Below are positions 39,096-47,505 of a stretch of 64,000 bases of DNA, piece by piece. The first letter of the stretch is position 1. Every line of letters starts with the position of its first letter. The stretch comes from Sphingomonas sp. IW22 (lineage in GTDB: Bacteria; Pseudomonadota; Alphaproteobacteria; Sphingomonadales; Sphingomonadaceae). Under the pieces are notes generated by a model that did not search any database, was not told the origin of the DNA, and saw only the letters and a list, made by a program, of their open reading frames with translations. The stretch covers positions 62,001 through 126,000 of the forward strand of contig NZ_JBGGWB010000003.1 of the NCBI RefSeq assembly GCF_041321155.1, read 5' to 3'. Both the position numbers and the translations under genes were made by a program.

Positions 39096-39440
39096 TTACA
39101 GCAGCGCGCGGACGCGATCCTGTGGCCGGCACAACGCAGCACCCTTGTCGGTTTCGACCATCGGGCGCTCGATCAGGATGGGGTGCGCCATCATCGCGGC
39201 CAGGATCGTCGCGTCGTCGGCATTGGTCAGCCCCATCTAGCGCGCCAGAGGCTCCTTTGCGCGCAGCCCGTCGCGCGGGGTCATGCCGGCACGCGCGTAC
39301 AGGCGCAGCAATTCCTCGCCCGACGGCGGCGTTTTGAGATATTCGATGACGTTGACTTCGAGGCCCGGCGTTTCCTCAAGGATCGCCAGCGCCTTGCGCG
39401 AAGTGCCGCAGCGCGGATTGTGCCAGATGGTCGCTTTCAT
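39096..39440 (-). pseudogene. arsC: arsenate reductase-like gene with in-frame TAG
   Basis: The minus strand from ATG 39440 reads KATIWHNPRCGTSRKALAIL, the thioredoxin-fold ArsC/YffB-type start with the redox Cys, and continues to DGLRAKEPLAR. It then meets TAG at 39237-39239. Reading on in the same frame gives MGLTNADDATILAAMMAHPI, LIERPMVETDKG and CRPQDRVRALL before a TAA at 39096-39098, exactly the family C-terminus (the IERP motif is characteristic). So a single base change turned one codon (GAG, CAG or AAG) into a stop, and the last ~46 residues would be lost. The shortened 66-residue product is unlikely to fold. A sequencing error is possible. Confidence 0.82.
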
Positions 39441-39492
39441 GGCGCGACCGGCTAACGCGCGGCACGGCGTACCGCAACCGGCCGATTCGCGC

Positions 39493-40949
39493 CTACGCCA
39501 TGGTCGTGAGCAACGCTGCGGCGGCCCGCACGGGCGTGTCCCATTCTCCCGGCGCGGGGCTGCGAAGCAGGCGGGTGTGCGGGTACCAGGGCGTGGCATA
39601 CGGGTCGAGCATCCAGCGCCAGTCGCCGAGCCACGGCAGGATTAGTAGTACGGGCTTGCCCATCGCGCCAGCGACATGAGCGACGGACGAATCGCAACAA
39701 ATCACAAGGTCGAGGTTCGCGATCATGCCCGCCGTGTCGCGAAAACTGGTGTGATCGGGCGCCATTTCCGTCCGCGTCATGACGCCGAGCTTGGCAGCCG
39801 CATCGCGCTCAACGGCAGGTTCGGGTTGCAGGCTGTAGAGGCGCACGCGCGGGACCGCGGCGAGCGGAGCCAGCGCTTGAGGGGGAATGGCCCGTTCCGG
39901 TCCGCGCGCCTGCCAATGGAGGCCAACGCGAAAGCCGTCGCGCGGGATGCGATCGGCCCACCAGCGCGCAACGTCCGGCTCCGCGCGGAGATAGGGAACG
40001 CCGCCCGGAATGGTCGAAATCGTCGTGCCAGCCGATCGGGAACACTCATGAGCGAGGTGTGGCAATCGAAATCCGGCAGCGGATCGCCATCGGTCATCAG
40101 GTGGTCGATACCCGCCACCCCGGCAAGCAGCGCCACAAGCTCAGGCTGGCACAGGAAGATTGTGCGCGCACCCCGTGCCTTGAGCACCGCCAAATAGCGG
40201 ACGAACTGGATTGTGTCGCCAAGGCCCTGCTCGAAATAGATGAGGATCGTGCGACCGGCGATGGCTTCGCCGCGCCATTCCGGTATGCCGGGAAAGCTGC
40301 GGTTCGAGCCCCAGATCGCTTGTTCGCGGCGAGCTTCATAATGTCGAAATCCCGACACCAGCTTGCCCTGCAGAAGTTCGCTGACGCCCAGATTCTTGCG
40401 ATAGGCGGGTACGGTATCGTCCATGATCGTTGCGCGGCGGTACAGACGCTCGGCATCGGCGGGGCGGCGCTGTGCCATGAACGCGGCGCCCAGATTGTTG
40501 AGCGTCGTTGCGGCGGCGGGATCTTGCACGATCGCGCGTCTGAGCGGTGCTTCCGCTTGCCAGGGCGCTTCGGCGCGCAGCAGCGCGAGGCCCAGCGCCT
40601 CGTCAAGACCGGGGTGGCGCGGAGCGATCTTCTCAAGCTGGAGGAGGTGCGCCAGCGCTGCCGGATAATCCCCGAGTTCGTTGAGTGCGCCCGCCAGGCA
40701 GAACAACGTATCGGGCTGATCGGGGATGCGGTCCAAAATGGTCCGCAGCATACCGACCGCTTCTGTCCTGCGGCCCAGATGTCGGAGTACCAAGGCCAGG
40801 TTGAAACGCGCCGCAACATGGTTCGCGTCGTGCTCCGTCGCTTCTTGAAAGCATTCGAGTGCCAGATCGTGTCGTCCGGCGCCGCCGTGTGCAAGACCCT
40901 GGGAAAAGGCGCGGGCGGCTCTGTCCCGCTGTTCTGTCAACGCTTGCAC
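39493..40949 (-). pseudogene. TPR/glycosyltransferase-9-like gene with one-base frameshift
   Basis: From GTG 40949 (AAGGA upstream) the reading frame gives a run of tetratricopeptide repeats (for example ALVLRHLGRRTEAVGMLRTI and TLNNLGAAFMAQRRPADAER). A glycosyltransferase-like part then begins (RTILIYFEQGLGDTIQFVRY, QPELVALLAGVAGID). Near 40028 the frame is lost after SVPDRL. The other frame continues the same domain to 39493 (STIPGGVPYLRAEP, ICCDSSVAHVAGAMGKPVLL), the heptosyltransferase-type end. One missing C in the run at 40028-40029 (a G on the coding strand) explains the shift. The intact protein would be ~485 residues and perhaps transfers a sugar to a cell-surface glycan; hldE is divergent next to it. 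Confidence 0.78.
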
Positions 40950-41026
40950 CTTTTCCTTGCCGCCGCCTCTATCTAGACGGCGAATTTCGCGGGGCCAAGC
41001 CGACGCCGAAACAGGGAGCGCAATGA

Positions 41027-42457
41027 ATGACGACCGCGTTCGAATCGATGTCGGAAGCGGCCGCGCCCGAACTGGGGCGGCGGGCGCTGCGCTCTGGCGC
41101 ACACATCCTGATCGTCGGCGACGCCATGCTCGACCGATATCATGAGGGCGCAACCGACCGTATCTCGCCCGAGGCGCCCGTGCCGGTGCTTCGCGTGTCG
41201 CAGACATATGACCGGCCGGGCGGCAGCGCCAATGTGGCCCTTAATATCGCAATGCTGGGGATGCGCGTGACGCTGCTGGCAAATGTCGGCGACGATCCCG
41301 AAAGCCATGCGTTGCAGTCTATGCTCGAACAGGCGGGAGTCACGTGCCGGTTCCGCCGTGCGCCTGCGTCGCGGACCATCGTGAAGATACGCGCCATCAG
41401 CATGCATCAGCAGGTGATGCGTATCGATTTCGAAAATGGCTTCGACGCGACGGATCGTGACGGGCTGCTCGCAGACTACCGTGCGCTGTTGGGCGACGCC
41501 CAACTGGTCGTATTCTCCGACTATGCAAAGGGCACTTTGAGCGGTGTGGCCGAATTGATCGACGCCGCACGACAGGCGGGCGTGCCAACGGTGGTCGATC
41601 CCAAAGGCGCCGATTTCGAACGCTATCGCGGCGCGACCGTCCTGACACCGAACGAAGCCGAGTTCCGGGCGGCATCGGACGGCTCGACCGAATTTGAATC
41701 GGCCGCCGCGGCGCTTCGTGCCCGGTTGGAGATCGACAACCTGCTGGTGACACGCGGCGACAAGGGGATGGTGCTGTTTCGCGAAAGTGCGGCGCCGATG
41801 ACCCTTCCGGCCGAAGCGCGCGACGTATTCGACGTGACCGGCGCGGGCGACACGGTGGTGGCGACCCTCGCCAGCGCGCTGACATCGGGCTGGCCGATGG
41901 AAGATGCGGTCGCGCTTGCCAATTGCGCGGCGGGCATTGTGGTCGGCCGCCGTGGCACTGCATCGGTTACCGCATCTGAACTGGCGCAGGTCGAACTGGG
42001 CGTCGATAATGCGGCGGCGGTGCTGCGCGACGTAAAGGTCTCGCGGATGCGGGGCGAGCGGATCGTGATGACCAATGGCTGCTTCGATATCCTGCATGCG
42101 GGGCATGTCCATTATCTGGCGCAGGCGCGGGCACGCGGGGACCGATTGCTGGTCGCGGTCAATTCTGACCGATCGGTTTCGCGACTGAAAGGGGCGGGGC
42201 GGCCATATAACAGTCTGGCCCAACGGCTTGAGGTGCTGGGCGCGCTGAAATGGGTCGACTGGCTGATGGTCTTCGGCGACGACGAAGCGCCGGGCGAAGA
42301 AGATCTGCCCTTGCGGCTTATCAGGGCGGTGCGCCCCGACGTGTTGGTCAAGGGCGCCGATTACACGGTGGAGACGATTGTGGGCGCCGTCGATAACCAT
42401 CCGACGCGGCGAGTGACGTCGCCTAGTGGGGAGCGTCCTAGCGGCAGCTTCTGTTAG
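41027..42457 (+). CDS. hldE: bifunctional heptose kinase/adenylyltransferase, 3'-truncated
   Basis: A 476-residue HldE (RfaE) that makes ADP-heptose for the lipopolysaccharide inner core. Residues ~20-330 are the ribokinase-like heptose-7-phosphate kinase ([20 protein letters not shown], and GAGDTVV with the catalytic Asp). Residues ~345 on are the adenylyltransferase ([18 protein letters not shown] with Hx[27 protein letters not shown]). After residue ~454 the sequence stops resembling the family. The last ~22 residues are unrelated and end at a chance stop, and the usual final segment with the VEGRST-type nucleotide-binding motif is absent. The kinase should be intact but adenylylation is doubtful. 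The break marks a junction with accessory DNA. Confidence 0.85.
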   Translation: MTTAFESMSEAAAPELGRRALRSGAHILIVGDAMLDRYHEGATDRISPEAPVPVLRVSQTYDRPGGSANVALNIAMLGMRVTLLANVGDDPESHALQSMLEQAGVTCRFRRAPASRTIVKIRAISMHQQVMRIDFENGFDATDRDGLLADYRALLGDAQLVVFSDYAKGTLSGVAELIDAARQAGVPTVVDPKGADFERYRGATVLTPNEAEFRAASDGSTEFESAAAALRARLEIDNLLVTRGDKGMVLFRESAAPMTLPAEARDVFDVTGAGDTVVATLASALTSGWPMEDAVALANCAAGIVVGRRGTASVTASELAQVELGVDNAAAVLRDVKVSRMRGERIVMTNGCFDILHAGHVHYLAQARARGDRLLVAVNSDRSVSRLKGAGRPYNSLAQRLEVLGALKWVDWLMVFGDDEAPGEEDLPLRLIRAVRPDVLVKGADYTVETIVGAVDNHPTRRVTSPSGERPSGSFC

Positions 42458-42816
42458 GAGCAGACGTTCGCGGTGGCGGATCTGAACGACTGGGTGTGGG
42501 CGTTAATTGCCACTCGCCTGGTCGCTCGGGCAGTGTTCGCTTCTACATCCGCCTTTACCGGAAGCGGTCAGTCTGCCGTCGGCCCATGAGCTGACGGACT
42601 GCTGCTGGAAACCAGCCGGTCAGCAAAGCGCCTTAATGTCAGTCATAGCGGATCGCCTGACGATCGCATTAAAGCGGACATGCTTGCTGATAGGTCTCAA
42701 AGGCTGGGTCTGGGGACTTAGCTGCCAGTCCGGTACTAGGCAGCAGTTCGGCGATAGCTGCCGTGCCGCGCCGAGAACCTCGATGTTACTTCAACAAGCG
42801 AGAAGAGCCGATTGCT
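42458..42816. other. non-coding stretch at the junction of accessory DNA
   Basis: About 360 bases between truncated hldE and the hybrid kinase. The plus strand is open across part of it, but that product resembles nothing and ends inside the kinase gene. No tRNA, terminal inverted repeat or target duplication was recognised. Small imperfect inverted repeats around GCGGA segments (for example near 42640-42690) are the only structure seen. It is probably debris from a rearrangement. Confidence 0.5.
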
Positions 42817-44751
42817 TCAAGTCGGTTCCGCGTCTGGTCGCGATGACGGGGACGCATTGACCAACTGCTTGATGCCAGCGGCTAGAGTTTCAAGCTTGTA
42901 CGGCTTGCGCAGTATCGGAAACTTGCGCTCGTTGATGGGTATGAACTGCTTGCTGCTGTAGCCGCTGGCGAGCAGGATGGGCAGCTCGCTTCGCGACTCC
43001 TTTATCTGGGTGGCCAATTCGAGCCCGCTCATGCCAGGCATAACGATGTCGGAGAATATGAGATGGACTTCATATTCTCCGATCAGGCGCAGCGCTTCGT
43101 GCCCCTCGGACGCCTCGACCACCTCACAGCCGAGATCCTCGAGCAGTTGGCGCGCGAAGTATCGGACATGCTCGCTGTCTTCCACGAGCAGAACTCTAAG
43201 CCCCTTGGGGAGCACGGCGTCACCGGCCGACGCTTGCTCGTTCTGGCGCTGCTTCTCCGTTCGGGGCAGCCATAGCTCGACCAGCGTGCCTTTGCCCACT
43301 TCGGACTCGATGCGGGCTGATCCGCCCGACTGCACCGCGTAGCCGTGAATCTGCGAGAGGCCGAGGCCAGTGCCTTTGCCGGTCGGCTTGGTGGTGAAGA
43401 ACGGCTCGAAGACGCGCTCCAGGGTCTCGGCCGGGATGCCTTCGCCGGTGTCCTGGATCGACAGCAGAACGCCGTCACCCTGTTCCCGCGTGGCATTCGC
43501 GGTCGAGATGGTGATCCGGCCACCATCCGGCATGGCATCGCGGGCGTTCAGGACCGCGTTCAGCAATGCCGCTTCGAGCCCCGTTGGATCGATCTCGACT
43601 GGCCACAGCGCCGGGGCAAGATCAAGCTGCAGATCGTAGACGCTGCCGAGCGTGCGCTGAAGCATTTCTCCCATGGCATCCAGCCGGACGCTGAGATCCA
43701 TGACCTCAGGCTCAAGCGGCTGGCGGCGAGCGAAGGCGAGCAACTGCGATGTCAAACTGGTCGCCCGCTCAGCCGTCTCCAGCATGACGCTCAAATAGCG
43801 GTTACGCTTTTCCAGGGGCAGGTCCGGCTGGTTCAGCAAGAAGTCCGCTGAGCCGCGCATCACCGTCATCAGATTGTTGAAGTCGTGTGCGATGCCACCG
43901 GCAAGCTCGCCCAAGGCCTGCAGCTTCTGCGATTGAAGCAGTGCCTCTTGGGTATGGCGTAGTTCCTGCTCTGCCTGCTTCTTCTCGCTTACGTCGCGCG
44001 TGATCTTCGCAAAGCCGACATGCTCGCCCGCTTCATTGTAGATAGGGTCGATCACCACGTGAGCCCAGAACGGCGAGCCGTCTTTCCGAACCCGTTGAGC
44101 CTCTGCTTCGAACTTCCCATCCCGCAAGGCTGTCTTCAAAGCAATGTCCGGAGCTCCGCGACCACGGTCCTCTTCAGTGTAGAAGAGGGAGAAGTGCTGC
44201 CCCAGCACCTCTCGTTCCTCGTACCCCTTGATCGCTTGTGCGCCGGAGTTCCAACTGGTGATCCTGCCATGCGGATCGAGCATGTAGATAGCGTGATCCC
44301 GCACGCCCTCGACCAGCATCTTGAGCTGAAGCGCGCTATCATAGGTAGCCTGCTCGAGGCGCCGCTTCTCGGTTATGTCCCGAGTGATCTTGGCGAAGCC
44401 CATAAGTGACCCATTCTCGTCATGAATGGCATCTACGATGACATGCGCGAGGAACCTCTCTCCATCTTTGCGAAGCCGCCATCCCTCCATCTCGAACCGC
44501 TTCTGCTCCGCAGCCGTCTTCAGGATGCGGGCGGGCAGGCCGCTCCGCTGATCGTCCGGCAGGAAGAACTTGGAGAAGTGTTGGCCAATGATCTCGTCAG
44601 CCTCGTATCCCTTGAAGCGGCGTGCGCCAGCGTTCCAAGTGATGACGCGCCCCTCAGGGTCCAGCATGTAAAGCGCGTAATCCGTCACAGCGTCCACCAG
44701 CAGCTGGAACGTCTCGGCTGGAGGCTGTTTGTTGGTGTCAGCTGTGCTCAA
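42817..44751 (-). CDS. PAS-PAS hybrid histidine kinase
   Basis: A 644-residue cytoplasmic sensor with two PAS domains (~15-130 and ~145-260) that share the phrases [13 protein letters not shown] and [13 protein letters not shown] and must come from duplication. HisKA follows, with His289 in [18 protein letters not shown], then a HATPase domain (Asn402 in the N box, [14 protein letters not shown]) and a C-terminal receiver with phospho-Asp568 in [13 protein letters not shown]. The PAS domains lack the LOV cysteine motif. It lies downstream of the LOV-HTH regulator on the same strand, with a palindrome of the LOV-HTH binding type 34 bases before its start, so it is a probable light-controlled target. 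Confidence 0.9.
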   Translation of the reverse strand: MSTADTNKQPPAETFQLLVDAVTDYALYMLDPEGRVITWNAGARRFKGYEADEIIGQHFSKFFLPDDQRSGLPARILKTAAEQKRFEMEGWRLRKDGERFLAHVIVDAIHDENGSLMGFAKITRDITEKRRLEQATYDSALQLKMLVEGVRDHAIYMLDPHGRITSWNSGAQAIKGYEEREVLGQHFSLFYTEEDRGRGAPDIALKTALRDGKFEAEAQRVRKDGSPFWAHVVIDPIYNEAGEHVGFAKITRDVSEKKQAEQELRHTQEALLQSQKLQALGELAGGIAHDFNNLMTVMRGSADFLLNQPDLPLEKRNRYLSVMLETAERATSLTSQLLAFARRQPLEPEVMDLSVRLDAMGEMLQRTLGSVYDLQLDLAPALWPVEIDPTGLEAALLNAVLNARDAMPDGGRITISTANATREQGDGVLLSIQDTGEGIPAETLERVFEPFFTTKPTGKGTGLGLSQIHGYAVQSGGSARIESEVGKGTLVELWLPRTEKQRQNEQASAGDAVLPKGLRVLLVEDSEHVRYFARQLLEDLGCEVVEASEGHEALRLIGEYEVHLIFSDIVMPGMSGLELATQIKESRSELPILLASGYSSKQFIPINERKFPILRKPYKLETLAAGIKQLVNASPSSRPDAEPT

Positions 44752-44784
44752 CGCTTGATCCTGTGCTAGCCCCCCGGCTCACAA

Positions 44785-44802
44785 TATGGACTAAAGTCCA
44801 TA
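44785..44802. promoter_or_regulatory. palindromic operator, EL222-type
   Basis: TATGGACT, a two-base AA spacer and AGTCCATA form an 18-base palindrome between the LOV-HTH gene and the kinase gene. Its centre, GGACTAAAGTCC, fits the pattern RGNCYWWRGNCY that I recall for EL222 binding sites. It lies about 34 bases before the kinase start, where an activator or autoregulator could act. Confidence 0.6.
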
Positions 44803-44864
44803 CTGGGCCGGAACGTTTGCGCAACAGGATTCGCGTTCTGTGCCGAGAAGGGCAGTGCGTCGAA

Positions 44865-45500
44865 CTAGAACCCCGCCTCGATCGCCAGCCGCATCGCTTC
44901 AGCCGCACTGGATACGCCCAGCCGCTTGAACAGCGCGCTTCGGTGCATCTTGATGGTCTTCTCGGTGAGGCCCAGCTGATCGCCGATCTGACGGTTGCGC
45001 ATGCCTCGTGCCATCAGGCGCAGAACGGTCTGCTGCTGCTTTGTAAGCTGATCAATCCTAGCCGCAGCTGACATACGGAGATCGTGGCTCTGGCCTTCAG
45101 CGACCTCCATCTGGCTGCCAACAAAATAGGCTAGATCCCCTTCTTCGTTGAAGACAGGAGCGATCATGACGGCGTTCAGGAATTTGCTGCCGTCCTTTCG
45201 GTAATTGACAAGCTCGATCACGATGGGGGTCGCTGTGGCGACTGCTTGAGCAAGAGCCGCGGAGTGCATCCGCTCGGTCTCCGGCCCCGCCAGAATGCGG
45301 CAGTTGCGACCGACCAGCTCCTTTTCGAAATAGCCGGTAAGGAGCTCGAACTGCCGGTTAGCCGCGATGATCGGATTGTCGTGAACCGTGGGATTTGTGA
45401 CGATCGATGCGATTGGCGAGAGCCGGATGGACCGGATGAGCTCCCGTTCGTCGCTGTTACGCCTGTCCAAACTGCTCTCGGTAAACATCCCCGCGCTCAT
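44865..45500 (-). CDS. LOV-HTH blue-light transcription factor (EL222-like)
   Basis: A 211-residue regulator. Residues ~20-135 form a LOV domain with the flavin-binding motif GRNCRIL, in which Cys67 would form the light-induced flavin adduct. Asn99 and Asn109 in VNYRKDGSKFLNAV and Gln130 in VGSQMEV are at the expected flavin-contact positions. Residues ~150-211 are a LuxR-type helix-turn-helix (RNRQIGDQLGLTEKTIKMHR). The order and length match EL222, which dimerises and binds DNA in blue light and is monomeric in the dark. The phrase SPIAS, the NP-IA pattern and GSQ-EV are shared with it. It is upstream of a hybrid kinase, with a matching palindrome between. Confidence 0.9.
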   Translation of the reverse strand: MSAGMFTESSLDRRNSDERELIRSIRLSPIASIVTNPTVHDNPIIAANRQFELLTGYFEKELVGRNCRILAGPETERMHSAALAQAVATATPIVIELVNYRKDGSKFLNAVMIAPVFNEEGDLAYFVGSQMEVAEGQSHDLRMSAAARIDQLTKQQQTVLRLMARGMRNRQIGDQLGLTEKTIKMHRSALFKRLGVSSAAEAMRLAIEAGF

Positions 45501-45814
45501 ATGGCAAGATGGCCAGAGACCGCAAACCTGATCCAGGTACCCGTAACACCGCGCCGCGTGTTGAGCTCGGATGCCGTAGCGTTGCAGGAGTCCGCTTCTC
45601 GCCGGCGTTCAGCCCGAGGTTGTCCGCTTTTCGGAAGCGGGGCGGACAGTCGAACGACGGGCAATGGTTGGAAGCTGCAACCATCAGCCGGAACCGAGAT
45701 GAAGGACATTCGCGCAAGTATCTCCATGGCCAATCAAGGCCGTGGAGAAGAACGAGGGGACATTCACAATTCGACCCTGCTATGGAGAACTGCCCTGCAT
45801 GGAACGCGGGAAAG
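45501..45814. other. non-coding stretch before the recombinase remnant
   Basis: About 310 bases upstream of the LOV-HTH gene and of the recombinase remnant. Open frames cross it, but their products do not resemble any family. A hairpin with TGTCCGC (45621-45627) and GCGGACA (45642-45648) is visible. The LOV-HTH promoter should lie here, but no clear -35/-10 pair could be chosen. Confidence 0.45.
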
Positions 45815-46117
45815 ATGGTCGGTGCCAAACGACCGCTCACGCAGAAGCAGATTTGGGCGGTGCGGTTTTACCTCGATCGCGAAGCACGGATCCGCGATCG
45901 GGCGCTTTTCGACCTCGCGCTCGATAGCAAGCTGCGACGCGCTGAATGTGGGACCCACTCACTTCGACGAACCAAGGCGGCAATGATCTATCGAGCAACC
46001 GGCAACATCAGGGCCATCCGAATCCTGCTTGGACACACCACGATCGAAAACACCGTCAGGTACCTCGGCGTGGACATCGAGGACGGGCTCATACTTGCGG
46101 AGAGAACGGAGATTTGA
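45815..46117 (+). pseudogene. tyrosine recombinase (integrase) with internal deletion
   Basis: From ATG 45815 the sequence reads VGAKRPLTQKQIWAVRFYLD, then REARIRDRALFDLALDSKLR, the usual start of a family of short site-specific tyrosine recombinases. It then jumps directly to ECGTHSLRRTKAAMIYRATG and LLGHTTIENTVRYLGVD, the C-terminal catalytic boxes with His-x-x-Arg, His and the nucleophile Tyr. In intact relatives roughly 90 residues, including the core of the catalytic domain, lie between these parts. The deletion keeps the frame, leaving ~100 residues, so the protein cannot be active. It is a trace of past integration in this accessory region. Confidence 0.78.
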
Positions 46118-46147
46118 TCCGGGCGGCCATCAGCCTTGTCGATGGGC

Positions 46148-46173
46148 CGCCTTGCCGGCCGGTCGGCAAGGCG
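46148..46173. terminator. strong hairpin between convergent genes
   Basis: A perfect 10-bp stem (46148-46157 with 46164-46173) and a 6-base loop between the recombinase remnant and the convergent anti-sigma gene. There is no T-run, so the terminator role is not certain. Confidence 0.4.
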
Positions 46174-46240
46174 CGCCAGAGCTGCCACTTCACAGCAGCA
46201 CTGCTTCGCCTGAAAGCTGCCGTGATGAAAGTTCCCTGCG

Positions 46241-46933
46241 CTATCGAGACCGCTCGCCAATGACAGCTGCCTCGGCGGCGGCATGAAGCGGCTCGCCTGC
46301 CATCATCGCCTGCGCATCGGCCATCAGTTCGGCGGCGGGTGAACCGGCCTGCCGATATTCGGCCCCCCGCGCGGCCATCCCGCCATAGAGCCGCTCGACC
46401 TGCCAATCCTTGCCTGACGCACAGGCGATGCCGCCAGTCGCGCCGCGCTCGAAACTGCGACAAAGGCGCTGAGCCTTGTCCCGGAAGGTAACGCCGATAC
46501 GGACGGTGGTGGCGTCAGTCTGCGTCGAGGCGAGTTGCGTGTCGAGAGCACGGGCGATGTCACCGCGGGCGAGCGTGCGGCCGTTCTCGATCGCGAGATC
46601 GCTGCGGGGCATGACCAGCGGCGCGGCGAACAGCCCGGCAATCAGGCTGGCCGCGACCGCGCCGATCCAGAAGGGGCGCTCGTTGCGCGGGGAGCGTCGG
46701 GTGAGCGGCACGACCTTTGATGACTCGCGCAGCAGTGTCTCTACGTTCGCCGGCACTGGCGCGCGTTCGACGGAGGCAAAGGCGTCGCGCAACGAAGCGG
46801 CGAGTACGCGATGACGTTCAACCTGCTCTGCCAGCGCAGGATCGGCAGCGATGGCCTGCTCGACGCGTCTTGCTTCGATCGGGTCGAGCTGGCCATCGGC
46901 ATGGGCCATCAGCGTTTCGGGATCGATCGTCAT
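46241..46933 (-). CDS. anti-sigma factor (membrane-anchored)
   Basis: A 230-residue protein. The N-terminal ~80 residues resemble the anti-sigma domain of ECF regulators (PETLMAHADGQLDPIEARRV, typical of RsgI/ChrR-like helical N-termini). A single membrane helix follows (FWIGAVAASLIAGLFAAPLV, ~88-108), and the rest is a periplasmic domain with two cysteines (LCRSFE and GIACASG) that could form a disulphide. Its start overlaps the sigma-factor stop by ATGA, the normal sign of a sigma/anti-sigma pair. It should hold the sigma factor at the membrane until an envelope signal releases it. Confidence 0.88.
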   Translation of the reverse strand: MTIDPETLMAHADGQLDPIEARRVEQAIAADPALAEQVERHRVLAASLRDAFASVERAPVPANVETLLRESSKVVPLTRRSPRNERPFWIGAVAASLIAGLFAAPLVMPRSDLAIENGRTLARGDIARALDTQLASTQTDATTVRIGVTFRDKAQRLCRSFERGATGGIACASGKDWQVERLYGGMAARGAEYRQAGSPAAELMADAQAMMAGEPLHAAAEAAVIGERSR

Positions 46934-47412
46934 GCCGCTTCTCCCAGCCGCGCCATCAGCGCCTCGCGCCCGCGCACCAGCCGCGAGGTGAGCGTGCCTA
47001 TCGGAATGTCGAGGATTTCGGCGGCTTCCTTGTACGCGAACCCCTCGATCACGACGAGCGCAACCGCCTCGCGCTGTTCGGGGGGTAGCCGACGCAGCGC
47101 GGCGCCGACCTTGCCGAGTTCGACCACCGATTCCTGATTGCCGTCCGCACCAATGAGGTCGCCGGCGTCGGGCGCCACGAAGGTCTCGCCGCGGCGGGTT
47201 TCAGCGCGGACGGTGTCGATCCACAGATTGCGCATTAGGCGGTACATCCAGCTGTCCAGTCGCGTGCCCGGTTCCCATTGCTCGCGCCGCTGCAGCGCCC
47301 GCTCAACCGAGGCCTGCAGCAGATCGTCCGCATCCGCGCCATTGCGCGCCAGCGCATGGGCGAAGCGGCGCAACCGCGGCAGGTGGTCGAGCAGTTGCTC
47401 CTCGAAGTGCAA
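46930..47412 (-). CDS. ECF-type RNA polymerase sigma factor
   Basis: A 160-residue sigma-70 family protein with only regions 2 and 4. Region 2 is visible in LPRLRRFAHALARNGADADD, LLQASVERALQR and LDSWMYRLMRNLWIDTVRAE. Region 4 is in LRRLPPEQREAVALVVIEGF and AYKEAAEILDIPIGTLTSRL. It is translationally coupled to the anti-sigma gene. A palindromic motif upstream (47435-47466) can drive both this gene and the divergent protease gene, which suggests positive autoregulation. Confidence 0.92.
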   Translation of the reverse strand: MHFEEQLLDHLPRLRRFAHALARNGADADDLLQASVERALQRREQWEPGTRLDSWMYRLMRNLWIDTVRAETRRGETFVAPDAGDLIGADGNQESVVELGKVGAALRRLPPEQREAVALVVIEGFAYKEAAEILDIPIGTLTSRLVRGREALMARLGEAA

Positions 47413-47434
47413 CCGGTGTTTCCTTCAGGTTCGT

Positions 47435-47466
47435 GGATGAAACGGACGCGGCAACTCGTTTCATCC
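47435..47466. promoter_or_regulatory. palindromic two-way ECF promoter candidate
   Basis: GGATGAAACG (47435-47444) and CGTTTCATCC (47457-47466) form a perfect 10-bp inverted repeat with a 12-base spacer. Each strand reads GGATGAAA, 14 bases, CGTTTC, as a possible -35/-10 pair, one toward the sigma gene and one toward the protease gene. The same layout, GGATTAAA-14 bases-CGTTCC, lies at 48738-48765 before the next gene. Confidence 0.6.
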
Positions 47467-47505
47467 AGCATGACGCAGAATTTTTCCAAGTCTAGGATGG
47501 CGGGC

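Noticed and set aside
42507..42860. A 117-codon open frame in the gap after hldE
   Set aside because: It has unusual composition with scattered Cys, Leu and Trp, no ribosome-binding site and no similarity, and it runs into the 3' end of the kinase gene.
42390..46200. Search for a tRNA attachment site or terminal repeats flanking the accessory region
   Set aside because: No cloverleaf or matching flanking repeats could be recognised by eye, so no insertion boundary apart from the hldE break is claimed.
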